NCBI RefSeq assembly: GCF_900890705.1
Contig: NZ_CAAHFH010000001.1
Location: forward strand, 2,542,001-2,606,000
From: Pontiella sulfatireligans
Lineage (GTDB): Bacteria > Verrucomicrobiota > Kiritimatiellia > Kiritimatiellales > Pontiellaceae
Direction of reading: 5' to 3'
DNA length: 64,000 bases
This document shows, in pieces, positions 14,810-24,056 of the stretch. The notes under the pieces were generated by a model. That model saw only the letters and a program-made list of their open reading frames with translations. It made no database searches and was not told where the DNA came from. The position numbers were made by a program, and so were the translations under genes. Position 1 is the first letter of the stretch; each line of letters opens with the position of its first letter.

Positions 14810-15382
14810 AAGCGGTCAATGGCAAACTTCCTAGACGGAAGTCGTATGATGAAGCATGTGCCAAACTGCACTGTTTCACGTTATGCATCGAGTTGGTCCA
14901 CGTATTTGTTCAGGCCACATTACGCCACTGTCATGGAATTAGTAATGAAAAGGCTCTGTGCCTGCGAGCAATCAAGGGTTGCAGGTTTGTTTATAAACCA
15001 TGGCGAGCGGAACCAAGAATTTGCCATATGCTTCCGTCCAAGTTCTCCGTTCAAAAAGGGGCGGAAATAATAACGGAGAAACAACGGGCGGAATTTTGAG
15101 TGCTGAGTATGAAATACTCGCAAAACAGTACGGCCAAACGGAGGCGAAAAAAGCTTGATCTCTTACCCATTAGGCCCCACCCCACGCACTTTCCCGATAC
15201 ATATCTCCCATGAGACCACGTAACTCCCGTCCCCCAACATTGTGTAAGCATCTTGCTCGGAACGGTGCTCCAAAAAATGGTGGTTCGAAGTTTGCTTCCA
15301 CCACCATTATCGTTGCTCGAGGCTGAACAAGCTGGGTTGCATCTCTCTTAGTTTTCTACACGGTGAATCTTGTATGTCCGGC
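14810..15382. other. Non-coding stretch with a 28-nt repeat
   Basis: No convincing gene in 573 nt; the short open frames lack homology-like patterns. Positions 15280-15307 hold GTGGTTCGAAGTTTGCTTCC followed by ACCACCAT. The same 28-nt sequence, with two changes, occurs at 42717-42744. The flanks TGGTGG and CCACCA can pair to form a hairpin. Both copies lie downstream of minus-strand hydrolase genes. Confidence 0.6.
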
Positions 15383-17536
15383 TTAATCTTGCAAGCCGAT
15401 CTTGGAGAGATCGATCGGGACAATGCCCATTTTCAGTGCGGGTGAGTTTGGCTTGAATCGGAAGTCGCCATTGACTGGATCGACAAAGAGCGGATCGACC
15501 GCTTGGCTGTTCTTATCCACACCATCGCTTTGTTGCTTTTTCAGCATCTCTTTGCCCAACTGCTCATCCGCAGCGCAGTAGTAAATGTTGAAGTCGGCAT
15601 CAGCATCCTTTGAACGCGCCAGTTGTCTTCCCCTGCGATCCTCGGATGTTCTTCCGTTACCGGGTGGCAACTCATCGATAAATACACATTCCTTACCGGA
15701 AGAATAAAAGATATTCCGTTTAATGCTAGCGCCTGTCAGAGGGCCTTCGCGGACGCACAGGTAGTATCCACGAGGAGGGGCAATCACGTCCGCGACAATG
15801 TTGTTTTCAACGCGCGTATTCAACTTGGCCATGATCCCTTGCGACGTACACTTGTAGATCAGGTTTTCAGCAAAGAGCGTATCCATTTGTCCGCCATCCG
15901 TACGGATCGCACACTGCATGATCATCGGCGCGACCAAATGATGAACATAGTTGCGTCGGAAAATATTTCCGGCACCTGCACCGCGAATGTAGAAGGCGTT
16001 TCCGTCGCCCAGCATTTCCATGGCATGATGGATTTCATTGTATTCGATGAGGTTGTCGTGAGAGTGAAGGAATGGACGTACATCTTCGATATTCAGTTCT
16101 TTCGGTAGTTCCCCTATTTCATCGAGCCGGAGCGTCCGCCCCAGCTCCCGGCCTCTCTTCTTAAAAAATTCGGTCATGCAGCCGGAAAGAATAATTCCGG
16201 TATAGGGCGTGTGGTGAACCAGATTATTCGCCACGCGGTTTTCTCCGCTCTGCCAAACCAAAACACCAGCCGAGTGTGAATAGATCCGTCCGGTATGATG
16301 AACGTGGTTGTTGTAAACCAGATTGTTTTTGTTTACGTCTTTCGTTCCCGGCCCATAACCGGCGAGCACGATGCCGGCTCCGCCCATATACTCAATATGG
16401 TTCCCGGATATGGTGGTATTCTGCCCGTGCAGATCGACACGGATTGCTCCGCTGCCGCTTTGAGTGAAATGACATTCTTCAATCGTACAGTTTTCCGTTC
16501 CGCGCAGGCGCACCAGCGCATTGGCTTTATCCATAAAATCCCAATCGTGTTGTATTCCCGCGTCGTCTTCTTCAACCGTGTAGCGGTCACCCTGCGTGAA
16601 AGTCAGGCCCCGGAAGCAGAGGTTCCGCACCGGAATATCTTTCGGCCCGGCGACATCGATTTTGCCTTCAACACGGATATATTCGATCAACCGAGGATAT
16701 AGAATCGGCGTCTTGCCGCGCGGCCAAAGGTACACCTTGCCTTCCTTTGTATTCAGCGCCCACTCACCCGGCTCATCGAGTTCGTCGATAATATTTTCCA
16801 CCCAGCAATTTTCTGTTTCTTTCAGAAAATGAAGCGGATTCATCGCATAGGTGGAGTCAATTGATGTCTGCGCCATCTGTTCTTTTTCATCCACCGACAC
16901 CAACGGCAGAATATTCACAATCCAAGCATGATGTGGACGAACGACAATCTCCACATCTTCCACATTCGACCAATCCTTCAACGTACCTTCTGGAAAATGA
17001 AGCCGGTCCCGGCCCCCGCCCTTCAGCGTAATAAAACCGGCTGACTTTGCGCGCGGCAGCATGCCCTCCGCATCATAGAGCGTGAAAAACCGCTCCGAGA
17101 CCTTCGCCTCCCATATCTTTCCCTGTGCGGCCTTCGGCAATCCCGGCAGTTTGCCCGATACTTTCTTCCACCCTTTGATTTCCCGCCCCGAACTGAAGAC
17201 AGGCGTCTCGCCGGGATAGGCGGCATAAGTAATGACTGAATCGCCCTGCCCGGAATCTTCGAGACCAAAGACCACGGTCTTAGCCAGTGGATAGGGTCCC
17301 CCACGAAGCAACACTTCAATATCCGTCGACTTGCTTTTCTTCAACGTCCGTACAGCATCACGCGCCCGTTCCAACGTGGCGAACGGCCCATCGGTTCCGT
17401 CTGCATTGGGTTCAGCCAGCGTACCGGACCATCGGTCGGAGCCGTTCGGCGACAAATAGAAATCAGCCGGCATCGCCACTACATTGCAAATGCCCGCCGT
17501 CAACAAGACCAACAGGTGGATCGATAACTTAACCAT
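15383..17536 (-). CDS. Secreted right-handed beta-helix protein, GH141-like
   Basis: 717 residues with a signal peptide (HLLVLLTAGICNVVA). The start DFYLSPNGSDRWSGTL and FATLERARDAVRTLKK is the usual opening of GH141/GH120-type beta-helix hydrolases. A beta-sandwich insert follows (about 100-270), then helix coils with repeated NxI/NHIEYMGGAGIVLAGYGPG, NNHVHHTG and NLVHHTPYTGIILSG, and the closing DPLFVDPVNGDFRFKPNSPA. GH141 includes an alpha-L-fucosidase; substrate here is inferred only from the sulfatase/fucosidase setting. Last gene of an operon starting at the esterase (21952). Close paralogs: 46364-48502 (broken) and 55726-57984. Ribosome site GAGGG before ATG. Confidence 0.8.
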   Translation of the reverse strand: MVKLSIHLLVLLTAGICNVVAMPADFYLSPNGSDRWSGTLAEPNADGTDGPFATLERARDAVRTLKKSKSTDIEVLLRGGPYPLAKTVVFGLEDSGQGDSVITYAAYPGETPVFSSGREIKGWKKVSGKLPGLPKAAQGKIWEAKVSERFFTLYDAEGMLPRAKSAGFITLKGGGRDRLHFPEGTLKDWSNVEDVEIVVRPHHAWIVNILPLVSVDEKEQMAQTSIDSTYAMNPLHFLKETENCWVENIIDELDEPGEWALNTKEGKVYLWPRGKTPILYPRLIEYIRVEGKIDVAGPKDIPVRNLCFRGLTFTQGDRYTVEEDDAGIQHDWDFMDKANALVRLRGTENCTIEECHFTQSGSGAIRVDLHGQNTTISGNHIEYMGGAGIVLAGYGPGTKDVNKNNLVYNNHVHHTGRIYSHSAGVLVWQSGENRVANNLVHHTPYTGIILSGCMTEFFKKRGRELGRTLRLDEIGELPKELNIEDVRPFLHSHDNLIEYNEIHHAMEMLGDGNAFYIRGAGAGNIFRRNYVHHLVAPMIMQCAIRTDGGQMDTLFAENLIYKCTSQGIMAKLNTRVENNIVADVIAPPRGYYLCVREGPLTGASIKRNIFYSSGKECVFIDELPPGNGRTSEDRRGRQLARSKDADADFNIYYCAADEQLGKEMLKKQQSDGVDKNSQAVDPLFVDPVNGDFRFKPNSPALKMGIVPIDLSKIGLQD

Positions 17537-17599
17537 TGTTCCCTCTTCTACTTTTTTTTATGCCGAAACCGGTCCCGATTGAACATGCTATTGAGGATA

Positions 17600-18520
17600 T
17601 CACGGAACAACAATGGGGGTCTGCTCAACCATATTGATGGTGCCGTCTGCATTAAACGTAACCTTGTCGAAGCAAATGGAGCGGTTTGTGTTTTTACCAC
17701 CGGAGAGCGCGCCGTTGTGATAGAACAGATACCACTGTCCTTTATATTCAACGATAGAGCCATGCGTGGTTAAGGCACTCGTTTTCTCCAGAAAGACGCC
17801 TTTGCTCTCCCAAGGGCCCAACGGATTGTTGCTCATGGCATAACGCATCTGATGGCCGCCCTTTGTATTATCCGGATAGATCAGGTAATAAATCCCGTTC
17901 CGTTTAAACACGAAAGGCCCTTCACGATGGTCGAAGAGCTCGGTCTGCAGAACCATTTCCCCGTCAATCTCCATCATGTTGTCTTTGAGCCTGGCGGCGT
18001 ACGTTTTCACTTTCACCACCGCATAAAGATACGCCTGCCCGTCATCATCGATGAACACACAAGGATCGCAGAACGTATTGCCGCCCTTCACATAGCCCTG
18101 CACTTTAAAATCAGAAGCCGGTTTCGTACTGGTGGCAACGCCGATCTCCCAGACTTTTTCAGCATTCTTATGCGGAAAATAGAAATAGTAGGTGCCGTCC
18201 TTATAGACACAGTCCGGGGCCCACATCACACCAGGTCCCCCGCTCCATTCCACATCCCGTGAATGAAGAATCTCTCCGTGGTCCGTCCAAGTGACCATAT
18301 CATCGGTGGAAAAGACATGATACCCATCCATGGCTCTATATCCTTTCCCTTTGATGTCTGTTGATGGATAGACATACAGGCGACCGTCCTCCCAAACATG
18401 GGCCGAAGGGTCGGCGGTAAACATGTGCTTAACGAACGGGTTGGAAGCCCGCTCCGCCGCGTGCAACGATGCGCCGGCCGAAATGAGCAATGCGATTAAC
18501 AGCTGTTTTGTGAATTTCAT
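17600..18520 (-). CDS. Secreted GH43-family glycoside hydrolase
   Basis: 306 residues, five-bladed propeller. Signal peptide MKFTKQLLIALLISAGASLHA. The catalytic-base region is TADPSAHVWEDGRLY, the second Asp region is MWAPDCVYKDGTYYFYF, and the acid is in HREGPFVFKRNGIYYLIY. CDPCVFIDDDGQAYLY lies between blades. These are classic GH43 patterns (arabinofuranosidase/xylosidase/galactosidase activities). Specificity is not readable. It lies between two beta-helix genes in the operon, 35 nt after the PDZ-beta-helix gene, with AAAGGA upstream of the ATG. Confidence 0.88.
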   Translation of the reverse strand: MKFTKQLLIALLISAGASLHAAERASNPFVKHMFTADPSAHVWEDGRLYVYPSTDIKGKGYRAMDGYHVFSTDDMVTWTDHGEILHSRDVEWSGGPGVMWAPDCVYKDGTYYFYFPHKNAEKVWEIGVATSTKPASDFKVQGYVKGGNTFCDPCVFIDDDGQAYLYAVVKVKTYAARLKDNMMEIDGEMVLQTELFDHREGPFVFKRNGIYYLIYPDNTKGGHQMRYAMSNNPLGPWESKGVFLEKTSALTTHGSIVEYKGQWYLFYHNGALSGGKNTNRSICFDKVTFNADGTINMVEQTPIVVP

Positions 18521-18555
18521 AGATGTCCTTTGGTTTTATCCAAACAGTCCGGTTC

Positions 18556-20943
18556 CTACAGAGAAACCTTCAGATCGATCTCTTGCTGATTGCGTACCAC
18601 CTTCAACGTAACCGTTCCTTTTACTCTACGGATCACTTTGTTGAATTGCGTCGCATTGGGTGTATTCCGACCATTCACCGCTTGAATCAGGTCACCGTCG
18701 AGCAAGCCTGCTTTCGCAGCAGGAGAACCCTTTGTAACTCCCGAAAGAGCAACGCCCCCATCAATCTTGCTCACACCGTATGCGGAGAACGCCTCGCCGG
18801 AAAGTTCCGTTAAGGTTACCCCTAACCAAGTCATGCTTTTGGGAGCGGCCCCTCCTTTCTTGCGCTTACCCCTCACCTCGCTCTGAGTGACTTGCAAAGG
18901 GGGAATTACCGGAGTCCGGGCAATCGCTTTCAGGGAAGGCTTCTTCACGCCAAACTGATCCATCGGAAAGTTGCAGAATCCCAGCTTCAGCGCAGGCGAG
19001 CCGTCCTTGACGCGAAAGTCGCCGCTGGCCGGATCGACAAAAAGCGGATCACCCACGATGGAGTTTTCATCCCAGCCGAACTTCTGAGTCAGCGCACCGC
19101 CAAAAATCAGGTTGCCGTCCACCCGTTTACCCCGGGCCTTCGCAACCGGTACTCGGACTCCGCGATACGTGCCCATAAAAATATTGGCATACACTTCGTC
19201 CCCGCTGTTGTTGTACCAGACGTGCGGATGGAACGAGTTGTTGACTGTAATATTGTTCCACGCGTGGCGACGGAAACCTTCGCGCAGCTTCAGTCCGCCA
19301 CTGAGCATGAGGTTGTTGTAGATATCATAGTTGCTCGAACCGTCGTCCAGATCAATATCCCAGCCGTGATCACATCGCCAGCGACTGTCGCGGATCGTCG
19401 TGGTTTTAACCGCATCCAGGAAGGGCAGATCGGGTTCCTTATCAATCACCGCCTGCGAAGCTTTCCGATCCGAATGCCAGAAACGATCCCGCCCCCAGGA
19501 GTTGAACGAACCATGGTCGTGTGTTTCGAGTACCGTATCGAAGACATCGCACCGCTCGATCAAGTGACCGCCCCATGCGCCGTCGCCGATATTGATTCCG
19601 GAGCGGGCGCAGTCATAAACCGAACAGTCGCGCACGGTGATTTCAGAGGCCATATCCATCATCACCCCGGCAGGCTGACGCTCCACGCGGCCGATGCCGT
19701 GAATCAGGCAATCTTCCACAATTCCAAGGCTTGGAAAATTCTGCGTCTTCGGGCCCGGCGTGCGGTCGATTTTCGTCAGATCGTTTTTCTCCCGGTATTC
19801 AAACAAAGGATCGCGCACCGCATCGGGATCGCCGACAAAACAGACACCGCTCGCACCGGCATCATGAATATGGCATCCCTTCACCAGGGTGCGCCGGTTG
19901 TAATTATTGACGAAGATCCCGTTGCCGCCCACCTGATCGAATTCACAATCGAGGATGCGAACGTCTTCGGTTCCCGTCAGCATGAACGCGCCGCCGCGAT
20001 AGATGGCCCAGTCGGAACGCAGCATCGGCTCCTTACAGTCCATGAACGTGCGCGCGGCATGTCGAACCACAAAACCCTTCAGGGCAATAAACTTAACGGG
20101 CGTTTTTTCCGAACCCTGGAATTCCACCAGATGACGGAGACGAACCACTTCGACCGTCGCCATTTTAAGGTCGGTGCCCGATTCGGGCATGTAATACAGG
20201 GTGGATGTTTTTGCGTTATGGAACCATTCTCCGGGCGCATCGAGTTCCTCAAAAATGTTTTCCACCATCCGGTAGTCCTTATGCATCCCCATCTTACGAT
20301 TGTTCTGCCAACCGCCCTCATAGGTCACCTCGCCTTTGGCATCCTTGCCGGTGATCTGATAATGATAGCCGCCCCACTCCTTTACATGCATTGCATGGAT
20401 GTAGCTGCCTGTTGGATCAGCCCACTTCTCCGCACGTTCTTTTGAAAACGCATCCGCGGCATAGCCCTGATAGGCCTCAGTTTTCTTGTTGGCATCGTAA
20501 TTAGGATAACGGGCCATGCGCTGGTTTTTGCCGTTAATAAACAGCTGGTCGATTTTCAGTCCTGCCGGAGTCTTCGCCTGGAAAATTCCAGCCTTGTACG
20601 GCTTCCATTGGAGCTTCAGTTTCGAACCGCCGCTCAGCACCGCTCCGCCCTCGTTCTCAGACAGATAAATCACCGGGTGCTTTTTCGAGCCGGAATCCTT
20701 CGGCGTAAACACGAGGGTTTCCGGAAGATAGTAGATGCCATCCGCAACATGAACCGTGACGGTTTCTTTTCCCGCCACCGTGCGCACTTTTTTCTGCGCA
20801 GCGGCCAGCGATGCCAAGGGCTGTTCCAACGTGCCATTCCCGGCATCAGAACCGTTCGGGCTTACATAGACGTCCAGCGCATGCGCCGGCGATAGAATGG
20901 TGCCGGTTAGTAAAAAAGCAATTTGTGAAGCGTATTTTTTCAT
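18556..20943 (-). CDS. Secreted beta-helix protein with C-terminal PDZ domain
   Basis: 795 residues. Signal peptide (QIAFLLTGTILSPAHA), opening VYVSPNGSDAGNGTLEQPLA, and a beta-helix built of repeats such as LVKGCHIHDAGASGVCFVGD and ITVRDCSVYDCARSGINIGD, closing with DPLFVDPASGDFRVKDGSPALKLGF. After a basic linker (GKRKKGG), residues about 705-795 form a PDZ domain: WLGVTLTELSGEAFSAYG, SPAAKAGLLDGDLIQAVNG, FNKVIRRVKG. The beta-helix part is GH141/GH120-like. The PDZ may tether the enzyme to a partner or to the cell envelope; the partner is unknown. Second gene of the esterase-led operon; SD AGGAA. Confidence 0.82.
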   Translation of the reverse strand: MKKYASQIAFLLTGTILSPAHALDVYVSPNGSDAGNGTLEQPLASLAAAQKKVRTVAGKETVTVHVADGIYYLPETLVFTPKDSGSKKHPVIYLSENEGGAVLSGGSKLKLQWKPYKAGIFQAKTPAGLKIDQLFINGKNQRMARYPNYDANKKTEAYQGYAADAFSKERAEKWADPTGSYIHAMHVKEWGGYHYQITGKDAKGEVTYEGGWQNNRKMGMHKDYRMVENIFEELDAPGEWFHNAKTSTLYYMPESGTDLKMATVEVVRLRHLVEFQGSEKTPVKFIALKGFVVRHAARTFMDCKEPMLRSDWAIYRGGAFMLTGTEDVRILDCEFDQVGGNGIFVNNYNRRTLVKGCHIHDAGASGVCFVGDPDAVRDPLFEYREKNDLTKIDRTPGPKTQNFPSLGIVEDCLIHGIGRVERQPAGVMMDMASEITVRDCSVYDCARSGINIGDGAWGGHLIERCDVFDTVLETHDHGSFNSWGRDRFWHSDRKASQAVIDKEPDLPFLDAVKTTTIRDSRWRCDHGWDIDLDDGSSNYDIYNNLMLSGGLKLREGFRRHAWNNITVNNSFHPHVWYNNSGDEVYANIFMGTYRGVRVPVAKARGKRVDGNLIFGGALTQKFGWDENSIVGDPLFVDPASGDFRVKDGSPALKLGFCNFPMDQFGVKKPSLKAIARTPVIPPLQVTQSEVRGKRKKGGAAPKSMTWLGVTLTELSGEAFSAYGVSKIDGGVALSGVTKGSPAAKAGLLDGDLIQAVNGRNTPNATQFNKVIRRVKGTVTLKVVRNQQEIDLKVSL

Positions 20944-21028
20944 ATAGCTGTTCCTGATTTGTTTCAGCTCCGGTTAATGAGTCGCCGTGTTCCGAAACCT
21001 CATCATCGAAGATCAGGCCGGCTTTCCA

Positions 21029-21952
21029 TTACTGTGCTTCGATTTGTCTCACCGCAAACGCTGCAGTGATTCTCTGGATCTCTTCCAGACCGGGTTCCGG
21101 ATCTCCGCCGGCTTTACGCCAGTTGTGCCCGGCCTTCTTAACGATTACCATTTCAACATCGGCCCCGATGCGGTCGGCCTTATCCTTCAAGTGCGGAGCA
21201 TGCGCAGAGGGAATCGTTGCATCTGTATCACCCTGCATCAGAAGCAGCGGTGGGCTGTCCTTCTTGATCCAGAAAACCGAGCTCATTGCTTTGTATGCCT
21301 CGGGGAATTTAGCAAAACCGCCTTCCTTTCCCGTGATCCTGAAACCAAAACGATCCGGATCCTTATCAGAAAGATCGGTCTTGAAGAGCTCGACGTCGGT
21401 AAAGTCCGTCGGACCGTACCAGGAAATGCCTGCAATCGGCTGAACGTCGAAGCCGGCAAGGGATTCATCTCCCGTGAAGGTTTTCGGATCAGCGACGGTG
21501 AGCATCTGCGCGAGCTGCCCCCCGGCAGAATCACCCCAGACCACAATGCGCTCCGGATCAATCCCGTACTGCCTCGCATTTTTTTTAAGGAAGCGCAAAC
21601 CGTCCATGGCATCCGTAACGCAGTCACGCATCAAAACTCCGTTGGTTTTCTTATAAAGCCGATAGTCGATAGATACGCAAATAAATCCTTTTTCAGCAAC
21701 CTGCTCGAACACCGGCTGCATCAGCGGAAGTCCGCCCTTGTCTTTGCTGCCTGCCGCCCAGCCCCCGCCGTGCACATAGTACAGCACGGGCGCCTTTTCC
21801 GGTTTACCAACCGGAGGCATATAGATGTCCATTTTGACCTGTCGTTTGCCGACCTGCTTATAGGTGACTCCCAAAAAGGTCTCCCCTGTCCAGGCAACTT
21901 TTGCATCAGATGCCACCACCGCACAAAAAAGTGCTAAAACCAAACTCTTCAT
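21029..21952 (-). CDS. Secreted alpha/beta-hydrolase carbohydrate esterase
   Basis: 307 residues of the BD-FAE/acetyl-esterase-like type. Signal peptide (MKSLVLALFCAVVASDA). Oxyanion-hole motif YYVHGGGWAAGS, nucleophile elbow VVWGDSAGGQLAQ (Ser), probable acid in MQGDTDATIP and catalytic His in KKAGHNW. It probably removes acyl groups from the polysaccharide or sugars handled by the downstream beta-helix and GH43 enzymes. The start is ATG 21952, with GGGAGA 7 nt upstream; the ORF start 18 nt earlier is less likely. First gene of the operon that ends at 15383, and 51 nt from a copy of the conserved upstream box (22003). Confidence 0.88.
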   Translation of the reverse strand: MKSLVLALFCAVVASDAKVAWTGETFLGVTYKQVGKRQVKMDIYMPPVGKPEKAPVLYYVHGGGWAAGSKDKGGLPLMQPVFEQVAEKGFICVSIDYRLYKKTNGVLMRDCVTDAMDGLRFLKKNARQYGIDPERIVVWGDSAGGQLAQMLTVADPKTFTGDESLAGFDVQPIAGISWYGPTDFTDVELFKTDLSDKDPDRFGFRITGKEGGFAKFPEAYKAMSSVFWIKKDSPPLLLMQGDTDATIPSAHAPHLKDKADRIGADVEMVIVKKAGHNWRKAGGDPEPGLEEIQRITAAFAVRQIEAQ

Positions 21953-22002
21953 CCATTTTCTCCCGACCATAAAAAACGCATTCTAACAGCCTTGGGAAAA
22001 AC

Positions 22003-22074
22003 TACCTATCCCAATTTATTGGGATGCCCCTCCCGCCTGACCGATCCGAACATTTGACAGTAAATGGATGACAG
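22003..22074. promoter_or_regulatory. Conserved hydrolase-operon box, also direct repeat copy 1
   Basis: Holds ATCCCAATTTATTGGGAT (22008-22025), a perfect 7-bp dyad, 51 nt before the esterase start. The core matches boxes at 31934, 35451 and 46063 upstream of other hydrolase operons. The whole 72 nt is repeated almost exactly at 23984-24056, on the other side of the AbiE module. Confidence 0.65.
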
Positions 22075-22401
22075 CAGAGTCGCTTGCAAAACCTTTCGGG
22101 TTTGCGAGGCGGTTATTCGTTAATAGTTATTGGTTATTGGGACAACGACCCCAACCCCAAATAGATGAAGATTCTAAGCCTGACAACAAATAACCGAGGC
22201 CCATTAACGGGAACGGTAAAATCAGAGATTTTGCAAGTTCCTCAGAAATATATATGTTCCCCTCGCAGAGCCGCAGAGGACGCAGAGAAATTCAACCCTG
22301 ACCGCTCCGCGACCTCTGCACCTTTGCGAGGAATCATTCTGCAGTTTAGCCCGGAGAGTTTTAGGGATGGGGACTAATGTTCTCAGGTTTGAGCCAAAGA
22401 A
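22075..22401. other. Non-coding stretch with imperfect palindromes
   Basis: No gene seen. It contains GCAAAACC-TTTC-GGGTTTGC and a long imperfect inverted repeat, CCTCGCAGAGCCGCAGAGG (22261-22279) against CCTCTGCACCTTTGCGAGG (22313-22331), of the 'cctctgcg...gcgagg' kind that is dispersed in many PVC genomes. CAGAAATATATATGTT (22243-22258) recurs at 24054-24069, on the far side of the AbiE module. Confidence 0.6.
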
Positions 22402-23292
22402 TTAAGACCATGGTCCCGCCGGAAGCCAAATCATCTCATCAGAATAGTCATTGATAACTGGCGCTAAGAACATTTCAACCTCACTTACAATATCAGCAAA
22501 GGATGCAGGAACATGATCCTGCCTTAACCGTTTATGGAAGGAAGCCCAGATGGTTTGACGGGAAGATATAAATTCAGCTGAAAAAGCTATGAGGGGTTGT
22601 TCCAGTTCCGTCCCGCGCTGCTTGAACGTGAGCCGTATGGCTTCTGATAGAGCTGACAGATCAAAGCGAAACTGACGAGACAGAAGCCAGATATCATAAA
22701 AATCCTTCATGCGACTGTTCAATGAACCATGCTTTATCATGGCATCAAATTTTTCGGCGACAGCACTTTCGCGGCTGTAGCAAAGAAGAGAGGTCGCGGG
22801 AAAATCCAGTACGCAAGGTAGCTCTTCCTTCTGTGGTTCAGGGTAAACAACATCTCCAAAACCAATGTCAATTTGCATGCTGATTCTGGCTGTTCCCAAA
22901 AACCCAAGAAACCTCACATTGATTCCTTCATATTCAGCATCTTCAGTGATTCGTTCGGTATGAATACGCTCTGCATCAAATGTTAGTCCATCCGGAATGG
23001 TGTCAATCGCAAGAATGTCCCGGATTTGTGCAACAATGTTCGCCTCATCGTTTCCTGTTATTCCCAGCATATCAATATCCATAGTCGGCCTGAATGCCGG
23101 CGACTTCCACGCCCGAAGCATAAGTGCTCCTTTTAAAACATAGGAATGAGCGTGTGAGGACTGAGTCAGCCGATAAAGAAACCGCTCCATAGCATAGTAT
23201 TGAAGAAGCTCCATAAAGGGTCTTTTATCTGCTCGGGATTGGTTGAGAATGCGTTGTCTAACAGCCTCTGTGATATTTTTAGGCGTTTTCAT
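22402..23292 (-). CDS. AbiEii-type nucleotidyltransferase toxin
   Basis: 296 residues of the AbiEii/AbiGii toxin family (DUF1814). Seen: VLKGALMLRAW, FRPTMDIDMLGI (G-x-x-D-I-D-like nucleotidyltransferase metal site), DFPATSLLCYSRESAVAEKFDAMIKHG with the conserved K, and RMKDFYDIWLLSR. Toxins of this type inactivate tRNA by nucleotidylation and can give phage defence or plasmid maintenance. It overlaps the antitoxin gene by ATGA (23289-23292), so production is coupled. The gene pair is flanked by 72-nt direct repeats and breaks the hydrolase cluster, so it was probably acquired. Confidence 0.92.
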   Translation of the reverse strand: MKTPKNITEAVRQRILNQSRADKRPFMELLQYYAMERFLYRLTQSSHAHSYVLKGALMLRAWKSPAFRPTMDIDMLGITGNDEANIVAQIRDILAIDTIPDGLTFDAERIHTERITEDAEYEGINVRFLGFLGTARISMQIDIGFGDVVYPEPQKEELPCVLDFPATSLLCYSRESAVAEKFDAMIKHGSLNSRMKDFYDIWLLSRQFRFDLSALSEAIRLTFKQRGTELEQPLIAFSAEFISSRQTIWASFHKRLRQDHVPASFADIVSEVEMFLAPVINDYSDEMIWLPAGPWS

Positions 23293-23909
23293 AGATTGGC
23301 TTCAAGGTAGGGGGAAATAACTTTATCTACCCGACAGATTCGGGCGTATTCGAGAATTTTCCGGTGATTGAATCTCATTCTGGATTTGTAGAGTTTGAGC
23401 GCCTCCAGCACGATATCCATGCCGACTTTGTTTCGGAACTTGAAACAGTCGGCCAATGTTTTTTCCGGGCTGTATACCTTAACTGTGACCCCATCCATTT
23501 GATGTTTCTCAATTCCCGCTTGAAATGATTCCAGTGAAAATTTATGAAACTGCACCGGGGGATAGTCGATAAGAGAGGGTTTGCTATCTTTGGGGATTGA
23601 GACAGAAACTTCGTGCGGAATTTGCGTTGTTATTTCATGAAAAGACAGTGCCGAAATGAGGCAGACAACAGAATTAGGAACTCTCGTGGCAACGGCAACC
23701 AGATCCGGATTTGAAATCGGTTCTATCTCGGTTAGACGATAAATACCTCTGGAGATCAACTCAAGGTCTCCGGCATCACGAAGTTGATAAAGTGTTCGGG
23801 GATGTATTCCGGCCTGTAGTGCGGCAGACGTTTTAATTATTCCACCACCTTGGCGAATAATCTGTTTCGCTTTTTCCCGTGCTCCCATCTGATTTATTTC
23901 ATTAGGCAT
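23289..23909 (-). CDS. AbiEi-type antitoxin with winged-helix domain
   Basis: 206 residues. The N-terminal winged-helix domain (AALQAGIHPRTLYQLRDAGD, LISRGIYRLTE) would bind DNA and autoregulate the operon; the C-terminal domain (VSVSIPKDSKPS, VKVYSPEKTLADCFKFRNKVG) is the COG5340 antitoxin fold. Start at 23909 (MPNEINQMG) is preferred over the longer frame from 23960. It lies 75 nt from a second copy of the hydrolase-operon box (23984), which could also drive it. Confidence 0.9.
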   Translation of the reverse strand: MPNEINQMGAREKAKQIIRQGGGIIKTSAALQAGIHPRTLYQLRDAGDLELISRGIYRLTEIEPISNPDLVAVATRVPNSVVCLISALSFHEITTQIPHEVSVSIPKDSKPSLIDYPPVQFHKFSLESFQAGIEKHQMDGVTVKVYSPEKTLADCFKFRNKVGMDIVLEALKLYKSRMRFNHRKILEYARICRVDKVISPYLEANL

Positions 23910-23983
23910 GGATAGTATTCTCCCTAGATATTTATAAGTAGGGAAGTTATTATCCATCAAAGCGAGAAATCAAGGTAAATACC

Positions 23984-24056
23984 TACCCATCCCAATTTAT
24001 TGGGATGCCCCTCCCGCCTGACCGATCCGAACATTTGACAGAAAAATGGATGACAG
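23984..24056. repeat. Direct repeat copy 2 flanking the AbiE module
   Basis: Matches 22003-22074 with one substitution in the first part and one inserted base near the end, including the dyad ATCCCAATTTATTGGGAT and the CCTCCCGCCTGACCGATCCG segment. The two copies bracket the two AbiE genes (spacing about 1.98 kb). Confidence 0.88.
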
